NCBI GenBank assembly: GCA_018365995.1
Contig: JAGZIY010000018.1
Coordinates: 1-52,031, forward strand
From: Butyricicoccus pullicaecorum
Lineage (GTDB): Bacteria > Bacillota > Clostridia > Oscillospirales > Butyricicoccaceae
Length of the DNA stretch: 52,031 bases
Reading direction: 5' to 3'
Position numbers and translations under genes: made by a program. Position 1 is the first letter of the stretch; each line of letters begins with the position of its first letter. The notes beneath the pieces are model-generated. The model did no database searches. It was given only the letters and a program-made list of their open reading frames with translations, and was not told where the DNA came from. This document shows, one piece after another, positions 24,342-33,504 of the stretch.

Positions 24342-24490
24342 CAACGGACGGTGATGCAGACCTGATGTATTACATGTTTCGGCATCACAATATGCTGCCG
24401 TCCGTATTTTATCAGCTGCCTGCCGGTGAACGTATCGTTCTGCGTGCGTTCGCCATGCAGGAAATTGAAGATTTTGCAAACAGGGAGTGA
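24332..24490 (+). CDS. Tail assembly chaperone, -1 frameshift extension
   Basis: Slippery heptamer AAAAAAC at 24332-24338 is in the correct phase (A AAA AAC). After a -1 shift translation continues from CTG at 24338 through 50 codons (TTDGDADLMYYMFRHHN, then YQLPAGERIVLRAFAMQE) to the TGA at 24488-24490. Five bases downstream a nested stem begins: ACGGACGG (24344-24351) with CCGTCCGT (24398-24405), and TGATGC (24352-24357) with GCATCA (24382-24387). Without a shift this 150-base frame has no start or ribosome binding site. The fusion would be about 174 residues, as in G/GT-type chaperones. Confidence 0.85.
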   Translation, partial: KKLTTDGDADLMYYMFRHHNMLPSVFYQLPAGERIVLRAFAMQEIEDFANRE

Positions 24491-24495
24491 GCGTT

Positions 24496-26724
24496 ATGCC
24501 AGATGTCAGTATTATGGTGTCTGCTCAAGATAATTTTTCAGCCACCATTCACCGCATGCAGCAGGCGGTCAATCCATTTGAGCGCAGTCTGACCGGGCTT
24601 CAAGAGGTACTGGACCAGCTCAACGCCAACCGTGTTCAGCTGCAAGTCGATGCAACCGATGCAAACCGTGTTTTGCGGGAAGCACAGCGCGAATATAGAA
24701 ACCTTGCCCGTGCTGCTGAGGAGGCACAGGAGGCAATGGAAAATGCCACGACACCAGAAGAACAAATTTCTGCCAGTCAACGTCTTACAGAGGTCAATGA
24801 AGCACTGGGACGCTCGCAGGAACGTGTGGCGGATGCACAGGCGCAATACAATCAGGTGCGGGATAATCTCAGTGCGGTATCTCGTGAGGCGCAGCGTACA
24901 CAGCGCGATATGATAAACCTGTCCCGCACAGACGAACAGAACAACCGCCGAGACAATGACCCCAATGACCCGAACGCACCCTCTCAGCCGCGCAGCGGCT
25001 GGGAGGTGATGCGCGAGGGAATCAACCGCATGGCGGAAGCCGGTGCCGTACAGCTTGTCGGTGATGCAATCACGGATATTGCAGAGACCTTTGCCGCATC
25101 TGCCTATGGGAGTGCCGGCAGTAATCTGTTTTCCGGTGCGCTGGGCGGTGCATCGTCTGGTGCGGCGGTTGGTACGGCAATCGCTCCGGGCGTTGGCACA
25201 GTCGTTGGCGCGCTGGCTGGCGGTGCAATCGGGCTGATTCAAGGCAGCACACAGAACTACCGCGAAAAAGATGAATATTTCAAGGGCTATGTGCAGGAGT
25301 CCGCCGAGGCTGCTTTGGCGCGGCAAAATGAAATGTTGGAGCGCGGTTCTTCGATTGCCTCTCAGCGAGAAATTGACCGCATCTCTTTCAATACATTATT
25401 TCAGGACAAAGACATTGCGGGGAAATTTCTGGAGGACTTGACGCGCACTGCGGCGCGAACGCCCTTTGAATATGATGACCTGACCTCGATGTCAAAAATT
25501 ATAAAGACCTACGGATATGACGAAAATCATATTTTGCCCACACTCAATATCATTGGTGATTCTGGGGCTGCGCTTGGAATGGGTACTGAGGATATGAATG
25601 CAGTATCAACTTCGATTGGTCGCATGAATGCCACAGGTAAAACCTCATTAGAGTATATCAGTCCCCTTCAGGAGCGGGGCATAGATGCAGTAGGCGCATT
25701 GGCAGACCATTATAAGGTATCGACGGGCGATGTGTATGATATGATTTCCGATGGTGAAATTGCGGGACAGGAAGCTGCCCGCATTATCCTGCGGGCAATG
25801 GCGGATAGCTTTGGCGGTGCGATGGTAGAGCAAAGCCAGACCATGAGCGGTTTGGAATCCACCTTGGAAGATGCAAATGCAGAACTGGCGAACGCTATGG
25901 GTGCAGGGTATAACATGGCACGCAAAGAAGGTCTGCAAGCAGAAATTGATTTCCTGTCTGGTGAGACCGGTCAGCAGATGCAGGAAGCCTATTCCATGAT
26001 TGGGCAATGGAAAGCGGAACTGGCAAACAGCAAAGAGGAAATGCAGCGCGATATCATGAACGCTGTGATGAGTGGTGATTCACTCAGTATGGACTATGGC
26101 AGTTCTCAAGAAGATGTGGAAGCCGCTGTGCAAAGTATGCAGCAGCAATATGCAGATGCTATGGCAAATGGTGGAGAGGCTGCTGGTGCAGAAGCCGGAC
26201 AGGTGCTTGCCCGTGCGCAAACCTTGGCAATCAGTGCATATAACGCTTCAGAGGGTGCACAGATTGCACTTGAAAGTGAGCTGGCTCTTGCAGGACAAAT
26301 TCGAGATGATACGGCATCTAACGCTGCATTCTATAATGCTGGTCTTATGAAAGGACAGCAATACAGCAAAGGCATTGCAGCGGGTATGCAGTTCACGTTA
26401 TCTGCACCTGCTCATACCGGAGCGGTAGCAGGTGCGACGGCAGCACCCACCAACGCAACACAGAACGGCGGTTATCTTCCGGGGCGTGGCTATGCCTATG
26501 GGCTGGAGCGTGTTCCACATGATGAGTTTCCTGCCCTGCTGCACGAGGGGGAACGTGTGCTGACTGCAAATCAAGCACGCCAGCTTGATGCAGGCGGTTC
26601 GATGGCTGCCCCTGTATCGGTTACAGTGCAAAATATGCAGGTGCGTGAGCAGGCAGATATTGACCGAGTGGCACAGGCATTGTACGAGCAAATCCGCATT
26701 GCGCAGGCAACGCGCAAACCATAA
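24496..26724 (+). CDS. Tape measure protein
   Basis: A 742-residue protein (PDVSIMVSAQDNFSATIHRM). Residues about 20-140 are coiled coil, 200-250 are Gly/Ala-rich and hydrophobic (SSGAAVGTAIAPGVGTVVGA), and the middle has the tape-measure pattern DLTSMSKIIKTYGYD and ISPLQERGIDAVGALADHY. The C-terminal end (GYAYGLERVPHDEFPALLHE, GERVLTANQAR) is the usual tail of this family. It sets tail length; at this size a tail of roughly 110 nm would be expected from the known ratio. The ATG at 24496 is preferred to an earlier GTG. Confidence 0.92.
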   Translation: MPDVSIMVSAQDNFSATIHRMQQAVNPFERSLTGLQEVLDQLNANRVQLQVDATDANRVLREAQREYRNLARAAEEAQEAMENATTPEEQISASQRLTEVNEALGRSQERVADAQAQYNQVRDNLSAVSREAQRTQRDMINLSRTDEQNNRRDNDPNDPNAPSQPRSGWEVMREGINRMAEAGAVQLVGDAITDIAETFAASAYGSAGSNLFSGALGGASSGAAVGTAIAPGVGTVVGALAGGAIGLIQGSTQNYREKDEYFKGYVQESAEAALARQNEMLERGSSIASQREIDRISFNTLFQDKDIAGKFLEDLTRTAARTPFEYDDLTSMSKIIKTYGYDENHILPTLNIIGDSGAALGMGTEDMNAVSTSIGRMNATGKTSLEYISPLQERGIDAVGALADHYKVSTGDVYDMISDGEIAGQEAARIILRAMADSFGGAMVEQSQTMSGLESTLEDANAELANAMGAGYNMARKEGLQAEIDFLSGETGQQMQEAYSMIGQWKAELANSKEEMQRDIMNAVMSGDSLSMDYGSSQEDVEAAVQSMQQQYADAMANGGEAAGAEAGQVLARAQTLAISAYNASEGAQIALESELALAGQIRDDTASNAAFYNAGLMKGQQYSKGIAAGMQFTLSAPAHTGAVAGATAAPTNATQNGGYLPGRGYAYGLERVPHDEFPALLHEGERVLTANQARQLDAGGSMAAPVSVTVQNMQVREQADIDRVAQALYEQIRIAQATRKP

Positions 26725-26735
26725 GAGGTGTTTCT

Positions 26736-27407
26736 ATGCTTCGAAAATTTATCTTTCATTCTTCGGCAGATGGGCAGGAAATCATTCTGCCGGTCACGCC
26801 GTCCAGCTATCAGGTCGAGACTGGTCAGGGAATCCAAGTCGTGAACCTGACGCAGTTTGGAGATTATGCGCTGGCGGGGTATCCATCTATCTATGCGTTT
26901 ACGCTGGACTGCATGTTTCCAGCGCAGTCCTATCCGTTTATGGTTGGAGGCAGTACCCCAGACCCCGACTTATACATTGAATTTTTCGAGCGGGCGGTGA
27001 AAGAACGTCAGGTCTTGCGGTTTGTTGTGTCTGACACACTGGTATCGAACGAGGTACTTGTAGAATCTATGCGATATGGGGAGCAGGACGGCACAAACGA
27101 TGTGTATGTAACGCTTTCCCTGATGCCGTATCGCAGGCTGCAAGTCGCTTCTGCCCCCAGCAATACACCAACTCCAGCATCCCCAAAAGGCGCAGCGCGT
27201 ACCGGTGATGCCCCCAGCGTCACGCAGCAATCCTACACCATAAAGCGCGGGGATACCCTGTGGGGCATTTGCCGCAGGTTCTATGGAGAGGGCAAGCTTG
27301 CCTATCCGCTTGCCAAGTTCAATCAGATTAAAAATGCAGATTTGATTTATGATGGCGATACCATCAAGATTCCCGAAAAATCCCTGCTTACGGAGAAACG
27401 TAAATGA
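26736..27407 (+). CDS. LysM-domain tail protein, XkdP-like
   Basis: A 223-residue protein. The N-terminal 140 residues have the XkdP/gp53-like pattern (FHSSADGQEIILPVTPSSYQ, QVVNLTQFGDYALAG). A Pro/Ala linker follows, and the last 55 residues are one LysM domain (YTIKRGDTLWGICRRFYGEG to GDTIKIPEK) that should bind peptidoglycan. It connects the tube to the baseplate hub. AGAGGTG lies upstream of the ATG; it overlaps the hub gene by 4 bases. Confidence 0.9.
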   Translation: MLRKFIFHSSADGQEIILPVTPSSYQVETGQGIQVVNLTQFGDYALAGYPSIYAFTLDCMFPAQSYPFMVGGSTPDPDLYIEFFERAVKERQVLRFVVSDTLVSNEVLVESMRYGEQDGTNDVYVTLSLMPYRRLQVASAPSNTPTPASPKGAARTGDAPSVTQQSYTIKRGDTLWGICRRFYGEGKLAYPLAKFNQIKNADLIYDGDTIKIPEKSLLTEKRK

Positions 27408-28393
27408 AATTAACGGTTTTGTCTGATGGCAGCCTTTATGATATCTCTCAAATGGTGGAAAGCGTCAGCTTATCGGGAGACCTCAAAAGCTGCTGCCGGA
27501 CACTGAATTTTGAAATCATTATGTCCCCTTCAGACAGAGAATTGCCCTATGTATTCATTGCCGTAGGAAGTGTCGTGGACCTCTATGAAAACGATGCCAA
27601 TATTTTTCATGGGCTTGTGTTTACGAAATCCAAGAGCACGGACGATACCACAATGCGCGTGACCGCCTTCGATTTCGGATATTTCATGAAAAACAGCTAT
27701 GCGACCTATCGTTTTGACGGCGAAACAGCGGACGCCATTACAAAACAGGTTTGCACGCGGTTTGGTGTGCCAATCTGGTCTTTGGCAGCGCCAGCGGTTC
27801 CAATCAAGCGGCGGTTCAATCATCAGCCGATTTTCAAAATCGTGGATACCGCCTATACCATAAGCGCTGAAAAGACAAAGAAAAAATATATTATGCGTTT
27901 CCGCGGTGCCGCTTTACAGGTGTTGGAGCGCAAAATGACCGCAGACATTGTGGTGAAGCCAGAGGTGAATCTGCAAAGTGCCACCTATGCACAAAGCTCG
28001 CAGGGTATGATAAACCATGTTGCCATTGTGGACGAGGACGGCAAAACAATTGACCTTGTCATGGATTTAGATGCGATTCGAACATACGGCATGGTACATC
28101 GAGAAGTCCGGCAGGAAAAAGATCGCGATGTCACCGCCGAAGCACAAGCGCTGCTTGAGGATAACAAGCTGCAAAATACCTGTTCTGTCACCATTTTAGG
28201 CGATTCCAGATTGATGACGGGCGATACTATCCTTTTGCAGGAGCCGTATACGGGACAGTTCGGAGTGTTCTGGATTGATGCAGATACGCATACATGGAAA
28301 AAGAATCTGTATACCACAAAGCTGACGCTGTCCTATCAAGCGGAAATGCGCGAAGGACAAGCTGGACAGGAGGAAAAACCCGAAGATGAATGA
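27404..28393 (+). CDS. Baseplate hub protein, XkdQ-like
   Basis: A 329-residue protein of the gpD/XkdQ late-control type: ISQMVESVSLSGDLKSCCRT at the start, VDLYENDANIFHGLVFTKSK, and FDFGYFMKNSYATYRFDGET. It forms the baseplate hub around the tail tip. The order LysM protein - hub - DUF2577 - DUF2634 - gpJ matches PBSX-like phages. Confidence 0.88.
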   Translation: MKLTVLSDGSLYDISQMVESVSLSGDLKSCCRTLNFEIIMSPSDRELPYVFIAVGSVVDLYENDANIFHGLVFTKSKSTDDTTMRVTAFDFGYFMKNSYATYRFDGETADAITKQVCTRFGVPIWSLAAPAVPIKRRFNHQPIFKIVDTAYTISAEKTKKKYIMRFRGAALQVLERKMTADIVVKPEVNLQSATYAQSSQGMINHVAIVDEDGKTIDLVMDLDAIRTYGMVHREVRQEKDRDVTAEAQALLEDNKLQNTCSVTILGDSRLMTGDTILLQEPYTGQFGVFWIDADTHTWKKNLYTTKLTLSYQAEMREGQAGQEEKPEDE

Positions 28394-28736
28394 TGCAGCA
28401 ATACAAGGGCTGGTCAAAGAACTGGATACCAAAACAGAGCCAACCGATGGATTTGCGATTGGTTTTTTGAAGTCCCTTTCTCCGCTGACCGTGCAGGTGG
28501 AGGAACAGACGTACTATGATGATGAAATCATCGTTGCACGGCAGCTCACAGACCGCACGGAAACCGTCACGGTGGCATGGAAGACACGTCCGGCAACCTG
28601 TACGGCAACACATGACCATGAAATCAATGGTACCTTTGAAATGATGATTCACAGCCCGCTGAAAGCAGGACAACGGCTGCTGATACTGCCCAAAGCAGAC
28701 CAGCAGAGCATTTACATAGTAGATATTCTTACCTGA
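28386..28736 (+). CDS. DUF2577 (XkdR-like) baseplate protein
   Basis: A 116-residue protein. Pattern FAIGFLKSLSPLTVQVEEQT, then FEMMIHSPLKAGQRLLILPK matches DUF2577/XkdR, a small baseplate component next to the hub. It overlaps the hub gene by 8 bases. Confidence 0.85.
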   Translation: MNDAAIQGLVKELDTKTEPTDGFAIGFLKSLSPLTVQVEEQTYYDDEIIVARQLTDRTETVTVAWKTRPATCTATHDHEINGTFEMMIHSPLKAGQRLLILPKADQQSIYIVDILT

Positions 28737-28747
28737 AAGGAGTGTCT

Positions 28748-29185
28748 ATGACAGAGCAAATTTTTCCTTTCCTAGACCCACAGGCTGTGTCCGTGGGGTC
28801 CAGTCCTCTGCCTGTGGCGCGGGAGGTCAAATGGGACTATGACAGGGATTGCCCGATTTATATCGGTGGACAGCCCGTCATGGTAGAACGTGCGGAGGCT
28901 GTCGCTGTCTGGGCATGGAATGCACTGCATACCGAACGGTGGAGATGGGTGCTGTTTACACGGGACTATGGCAATGAAATTGACAGCCTAATCGGGCAGA
29001 CCTGGTCAGATGACTATAAGCGTGCTGAAGTGCGGCGGTATATTACAGAGTGCTTGCTGGTATCGCCTTATATCAAGCGGTTAGAGCACATGGATATTTC
29101 ATTTCATGATGGCAAACTCACCGCCGCATTTGACCTCATCAGCATTTATGGCATGGTAAAAATGGAGGTGGGCAATCTTGTATGA
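28748..29185 (+). CDS. DUF2634 (XkdS-like, gp25-type) baseplate wedge protein
   Basis: A 145-residue protein (TEQIFPFLDPQAVSVGSSPL) with REVKWDYDRDCPIYIGGQPV and the gp25-like core VLFTRDYGNEIDSLIGQTW. It forms part of the baseplate wedge. AAGGAG places the start at the ATG at 28748 instead of the GTG two codons earlier. It overlaps the gpJ-like gene by 8 bases. Confidence 0.87.
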   Translation: MTEQIFPFLDPQAVSVGSSPLPVAREVKWDYDRDCPIYIGGQPVMVERAEAVAVWAWNALHTERWRWVLFTRDYGNEIDSLIGQTWSDDYKRAEVRRYITECLLVSPYIKRLEHMDISFHDGKLTAAFDLISIYGMVKMEVGNLV

Positions 29186-30239
29186 GACGGTGACACCGGA
29201 AGAAATTCAGGAGCGGATTCGGTCGCGTGTGGACACAACCATACTCACAACCGAAGGCAGCTTTTTTGAACTGCACAGCAAGCCGGTTGCCTATGTGCTC
29301 AGTGAGCTCTATCACAAGCTGGACGCTCAAATTCCAATTTCATTTGTAGATGAAACGTCCGGAAAATATATTGACAAGCGTGCTGGTGAATTTGGGATTA
29401 CCCGTAAGCCGGGATACAAGGCAACTGTCACCTTGACGGTAACAGGTACCATGGGCTGCCGGATTCCAGCCGGAACCCCGTTCCAGACCGAGGACGGGTT
29501 ACGATTTCTTTCCCTGACTGATGGGCAGATTGGACTAAGCGGTACGATAGATGTGCCTGCTGTGGCGGCTGAAATCGGGGTACTGTACAATGTGCCAGCG
29601 GGCAGTATTGTGCGCACGGTACAGTATGTGTCCAAGTTGGACACCGTGACCAATGCCAAGCCTGCTGAGGGCGGTATGGATATCGAAACCGATCAGGCAT
29701 TGCTTGCCAGATTATACGCGTACTGGCGTGACCCTGCAACCAGCGGCAATCGCTACGACTATGAGCATTGGGCAATGTCTGTCAATGGCGTGGGTGCGGC
29801 GCGATGTGTTGAAATTTGGAATGGTCCCGGCACAGTCAAGGTCATTGTTGCAGATATGCAGATTCAGCCAGTCACAGAGCAGCTGCGCAAGCAAGTCGCG
29901 GACTACATTGAAACCGTCCGCCCTGTCTGTCCAGAAGTTACGGTTGTTAGTGCACAGGGTGTGGATATCTCCATTGCTGCACAAGTCAAGCTGAGTGACC
30001 CCACACAGCTTGCACAAGTCAAAGAGAACTTTCAGTTAGCGTTACAAACGTATATCCGCGAGACTGCTTTTGACAACCCGTTTTTGTCATATAACCGAAT
30101 TGCCTATCTGCTGATGAGCGTGGACGGTGTAAGAGATTACACCCAACTCACGGTCAATGATGCGGAAGAAAATATTGACCTTCCCTTGGGTCAAGTGCCT
30201 GTGCTCAAACAATTGGAGGTGACAATCAGTGCTTCCTGA
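29178..30239 (+). CDS. Baseplate J-like protein
   Basis: A 353-residue protein of the gpJ/XkdT family: YETVTPEEIQERIRSRVDTT, DKRAGEFGITRKPGYKATVT, VEIWNGPGTVKVIVADM and VDGVRDYTQLTVN. It builds the baseplate rim to which fibres attach. The start is a TTG at 29178 with GGAGGTGGG upstream. A palindrome copy lies inside it at 29628. Confidence 0.92.
   Translation: MYETVTPEEIQERIRSRVDTTILTTEGSFFELHSKPVAYVLSELYHKLDAQIPISFVDETSGKYIDKRAGEFGITRKPGYKATVTLTVTGTMGCRIPAGTPFQTEDGLRFLSLTDGQIGLSGTIDVPAVAAEIGVLYNVPAGSIVRTVQYVSKLDTVTNAKPAEGGMDIETDQALLARLYAYWRDPATSGNRYDYEHWAMSVNGVGAARCVEIWNGPGTVKVIVADMQIQPVTEQLRKQVADYIETVRPVCPEVTVVSAQGVDISIAAQVKLSDPTQLAQVKENFQLALQTYIRETAFDNPFLSYNRIAYLLMSVDGVRDYTQLTVNDAEENIDLPLGQVPVLKQLEVTISAS
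29628..29644. repeat. Phage 17-bp palindrome, copy 7 (GTGTCCAAGTTGGACAC)
   Basis: Both 8-bp arms are perfect; only the central base differs from the other copies. It lies in the middle of the baseplate J-like gene, read as Val-Ser-Lys-Leu-Asp-Thr. Confidence 0.8.
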
Positions 30240-30846
30240 ACTCATACCAGAACGATTGCACAAGGTTCCGGAGTTGATGAGCGTCATAAACGCAGAAGAA
30301 CCGGAAGCGGAAGCTGCGCTTGATGCAGTCATTGACTTCTTGGCACAGCTGAATGTGGATAGTGCCACATGGGGGCTGGACTTGTGGGAATATCAATATG
30401 GTATCCCAACGAATCACACAAAATCTATGCAAGCGCGGCGCAGCGTGCTGAAAGCCAAGATGCGTGGTACGGCAACCACCACAGTAGAGCAGATCCGGCG
30501 CGTTGTCAATGCCTATACCGGCAATGACAGCTGCAAGGTGGCAGAATATCCTGCCAAGTATCTTGTATCAGTGGCATATGAGCTGCCAAATGAAATGTTG
30601 GAAGTTGTAGACGATTGTCGCACCTCTTTGCGTATCATCTTGCCTGCCCATATCGGCTTTGAACAGTGCATCATTGCACCTGTGATGCACAGTATGCTGT
30701 ACATCGGCGGTACGCTCGTGCCGTCCTATGGACAAACTGTGTTGCCGCAATGGTCACCGGCACGGACGCGGCGTACCTCTGCCACGGCTGGCGGTATGCT
30801 ATGCAGCACCATGACAACTGCGTTACCACCAATGGAGGTGATTTGA
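30229..30846 (+). CDS. XkdU/DUF2313-like tail protein (tail protein I type)
   Basis: A 205-residue protein. EAALDAVIDFLAQLNVDSAT, WGLDLWEYQYGIP and RRSVLKAKMRGTATTTVEQI match the DUF2313/XkdU family that links baseplate and fibre. The start is GTG at 30229 with GGAGG upstream, overlapping gpJ by 11 bases. The C-terminal 40 residues are not family-like and may form the fibre contact. Confidence 0.86.
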   Translation: MLPELIPERLHKVPELMSVINAEEPEAEAALDAVIDFLAQLNVDSATWGLDLWEYQYGIPTNHTKSMQARRSVLKAKMRGTATTTVEQIRRVVNAYTGNDSCKVAEYPAKYLVSVAYELPNEMLEVVDDCRTSLRIILPAHIGFEQCIIAPVMHSMLYIGGTLVPSYGQTVLPQWSPARTRRTSATAGGMLCSTMTTALPPMEVI

Positions 30847-30848
30847 TT

Positions 30849-31574
30849 ATGTATGGATTTATTATCCCTGCAAAGGGCAGGGAACTCATTGCAAGCCTGC
30901 TTGCGGGCGATACGCTCACAATTACGCGCTGCATGGTCGGCGAGGGCGCGCCGCAAGAGGGCGTGGAATCGGCTGACCTTATCGACCTTGTGAAGCCTAT
31001 CGCACAGGCAACCAGCACCGCTCCAATCGTCACCAGACAGCAAGTTGATATGACGATTGAATATCGCAATGACCTAAATGGCGGTCTGGAAAACGGCTTT
31101 TACCTGTCCGAGTTTGGCATTTTTGCACGCGGTAAAGACGGTGCAGAGGTCATGATTTACTACGCTTGTCTTGGGGATTATCCCCAATATGTACAGCCAT
31201 ACACCAAGGGTGGCGCGGTTGAAGTCCGGCGCTTCCCGATTGAAATTGGCGTGAGCAATACAACGGATGTGCAATTGGATTACAGCGCGGATGCGTTTAT
31301 CACATCGGAAAACCTCGTAGAGTATTGTAATTCGGTCGTTTTGCCGCTGTTTTTGGAGGATGTGAAAAAACTCATCGCCGAACATAATAATGACCCCAAA
31401 GCCCACCCGCATATCTTGGCGGGCATGGAGGACTTTGATGCGCGGTTAAGCCTCATCGAACTCCAATATGGCACAGATGTAAACGGAAATCCGTTCATCG
31501 TGACATTTGAGACGTTGGACGGCGTAAATGTGCAGGGCGTGTGGAATGAGCCAGCACGAAGAATTGAATTTTGA
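30849..31574 (+). CDS. Tail fibre protein, N-terminal collar type
   Basis: A 241-residue protein from the ATG at 30849 with GGAGGTG upstream. The pattern YGFIIPAKGRELIASLLAGD, TRCMVGEGAP, YLSEFGIFARGKDGAEVMIY and DAFITSENLVEYCNSVVLP matches the phage tail-collar fibre N-terminal domain (DUF3751 type). The C-terminal 50 residues (NNDPKAHPHILAGMEDFDAR) are the short shaft. It should attach the host-binding fibre to the baseplate. Confidence 0.87.
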   Translation: MYGFIIPAKGRELIASLLAGDTLTITRCMVGEGAPQEGVESADLIDLVKPIAQATSTAPIVTRQQVDMTIEYRNDLNGGLENGFYLSEFGIFARGKDGAEVMIYYACLGDYPQYVQPYTKGGAVEVRRFPIEIGVSNTTDVQLDYSADAFITSENLVEYCNSVVLPLFLEDVKKLIAEHNNDPKAHPHILAGMEDFDARLSLIELQYGTDVNGNPFIVTFETLDGVNVQGVWNEPARRIEF

Positions 31575-31588
31575 CTAGAGGTGATAAC

Positions 31589-33121
31589 ATGAATGGAAGC
31601 TTAACAGTTTCTCCAAACTCATTTAGAGGTAGTAGTAATCCAACGAAAGTTACTGTTACATTCACATGGTCTGATTTATACCTAGGTGGTGATTCATCTC
31701 CTAATTCATGCGATTATCGAGTTCTACGTACATCGGGTGAAGTTATTATACCGTATAGGAGTTTTAGCGTTAATGGTATACGCGAAAGTGGCACAGCCAA
31801 GCAGGTTATTGAAATACCCGGTAACATATATGGGGATTTAGAAATTGAGGTAGGTTTTTACTACTATTATGGTATAGTACCGGGATATGATAAAGGAAAA
31901 GTTTCTACTACAATAAAATCTTTAGCAAATATTCCCCCCAATATCCCAACCAGCATCAATCTCCCATCTACCATCAAGGGCGGGTCATCATGCTCTATCA
32001 GCTGGTCGGCTGCCACAGATCCGGACGGGAACCTTGAGGGCTACATCGTAGAGCGGTCGTATAACGGCGGTTCTAGCTGGTCACAAATCTATCAAGGTTC
32101 TGCCACCAGCACCAGCACGACAATCCCGCACGGCACAGGCACAGTGATGTTCCGTGTCTGCGCCTATGATACGGACGGGGAAAAATCCGGCTGGCGCACG
32201 TCCTCAAATAAAACGGTTTTGAACAACCGCGCACCCTCTGCGCCCCCGTCTATCAATGTGCCTGTTACCCCGTGTGGTGGCGAGACCATCACGATTACAT
32301 GGTCTGCCGCCAGTGACCCAGACGGCAACCTTGAGGGCTACCGCCTAGAACGCCAGTGGGACGGTAAGGGCGGATTTGACCAAATCTATCAGGGGGCTGG
32401 CTTATCGTACACGGATACAATCCCCAAGGGAGAGCACACCAGCGTTACATACCGTGTACGGGCGTATGACAGTTTTGGTGAAACGTCTGGCTATACCACA
32501 AGCCCTGTTCGTACCGTTGACAATAATTTAGCACCTGTTATCCAGTGCGATTTATCCGGCAATCTAGGCGATAAGTCAGAGGGGTTTGTAGTTCCATACA
32601 CAGTCACTGATGCAGAGAATCATGCTGTTACAGTCACAGAACGAGTGGGAAATTTAGTGAAACGGACATATTCCGTAACGCTTGGTCAATCAAATTCGTT
32701 TCAGATTACCGGAGACTACTTCCAGAAAATTTTGAATGGGGAGCAAGCTGCTGAGATTATTGCCACAGATACAGAGGGTAAGTCCAGTACACTCAGCCTG
32801 ACGTTTACCAAAAAGGTGCACCGTGCATCTATCATGCTTTCTGAGCCGCTGACAGTGGACAAGCCTATCACGGTCTGTGTGATTAAGGTGGTTGGCAACA
32901 TTCCAGAAGATGCGGAATTCAAGGTTGAAGTGGCAAATAATGTTGGCGATGATCTTCCGGCGTGGGAGGACGCCACGGACGCTGCAAAGCGAGGCATCAA
33001 CCATGTTTTCAAGAACAAAACACAGACAGCTGGCTGGAAATTCGGGTTTCGTGTCACGGCTGCCCGCGGTGCATCAGACACCGCAGGATATATTACGTCA
33101 ATTCAAGGAGGGTTTCAGTAA
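31589..33121 (+). CDS. Fibronectin type III repeat tail fibre / adhesin
   Basis: A 510-residue protein with two fibronectin type III domains, about residues 115-215 and 218-315, nearly repeating each other (SWSAATDPDGNLEGYIVERS and TWSAASDPDGNLEGYRLERQ). A C-terminal beta-rich region follows (VPYTVTDAENHAVTVTERVG). The ATG at 31589 with AGAGGTG is preferred over a TTG at 31571. The first 110 codons are clearly AT-richer than the rest and have no recognisable domain, which suggests a swapped N-terminal module. It probably binds host surface sugars. The stop overlaps the next start (TAATG). Confidence 0.82.
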   Translation: MNGSLTVSPNSFRGSSNPTKVTVTFTWSDLYLGGDSSPNSCDYRVLRTSGEVIIPYRSFSVNGIRESGTAKQVIEIPGNIYGDLEIEVGFYYYYGIVPGYDKGKVSTTIKSLANIPPNIPTSINLPSTIKGGSSCSISWSAATDPDGNLEGYIVERSYNGGSSWSQIYQGSATSTSTTIPHGTGTVMFRVCAYDTDGEKSGWRTSSNKTVLNNRAPSAPPSINVPVTPCGGETITITWSAASDPDGNLEGYRLERQWDGKGGFDQIYQGAGLSYTDTIPKGEHTSVTYRVRAYDSFGETSGYTTSPVRTVDNNLAPVIQCDLSGNLGDKSEGFVVPYTVTDAENHAVTVTERVGNLVKRTYSVTLGQSNSFQITGDYFQKILNGEQAAEIIATDTEGKSSTLSLTFTKKVHRASIMLSEPLTVDKPITVCVIKVVGNIPEDAEFKVEVANNVGDDLPAWEDATDAAKRGINHVFKNKTQTAGWKFGFRVTAARGASDTAGYITSIQGGFQ

Positions 33122-33270
33122 TGGCAGTTGTTTTTCACCCTACCGAGGGAGAGCTCCTCCCGACACGCGAGGAACTGAAAAAGGAAAATGAAGAATTGAA
33201 AAAACAAGTTCTCGACGCACAGCTTGCGCTGGTTGAATTGTACGAAATGATTCTCCCAACAACGCAATAA
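33121..33270 (+). CDS. Small coiled-coil tail-associated protein
   Basis: A 49-residue protein (AVVFHPTEGELLPTREELKK) whose middle is a regular heptad coiled coil (LKKENEELKKQVLDAQLAL). The ATG overlaps the fibre gene stop as TAATG, and AAGGAGGG lies just upstream. Short proteins of this type follow fibre genes in many Clostridia phages; the role is unknown. Confidence 0.65.
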   Translation: MAVVFHPTEGELLPTREELKKENEELKKQVLDAQLALVELYEMILPTTQ

Positions 33271-33356
33271 ATCTTATGAAAGTATCAATTTTTTTAAGAA
33301 TGGCATTGTTAAATGCTATCTTACGAATGTTTTTTAACAGAAAGGGAATGGAAACG

Positions 33357-33494
33357 ATGGACGTAATTTATGCAACTTTGATTCAGGAAGGCTACAAGAC
33401 AATCAATGATGTAAAGCCAGAGTCTATGCGTGAGAAAGTACGCAAAATTCTAATCACTCTGGGTTTACCTGAGTTGGCGAATCCTACGGAGTAA
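33357..33494 (+). CDS. CD1375-like small phage protein
   Basis: A 45-residue protein (MDVIYATLIQEGYKTINDVK, ending LGLPELANPTE). The pattern YATLI-x-x-G-x-KT-x-x-x-V and a C-terminal I-x-x-x-L-x-x-L-G-L-x-E-L resembles the CD1375 family found between tail fibre and holin genes. GAAAGGG lies about 10 bases upstream of the ATG at 33357; another in-frame ATG at 33348 is possible. Confidence 0.62.
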   Translation: MDVIYATLIQEGYKTINDVKPESMREKVRKILITLGLPELANPTE

Positions 33495-33504
33495 GGTGAT
33501 TTGT

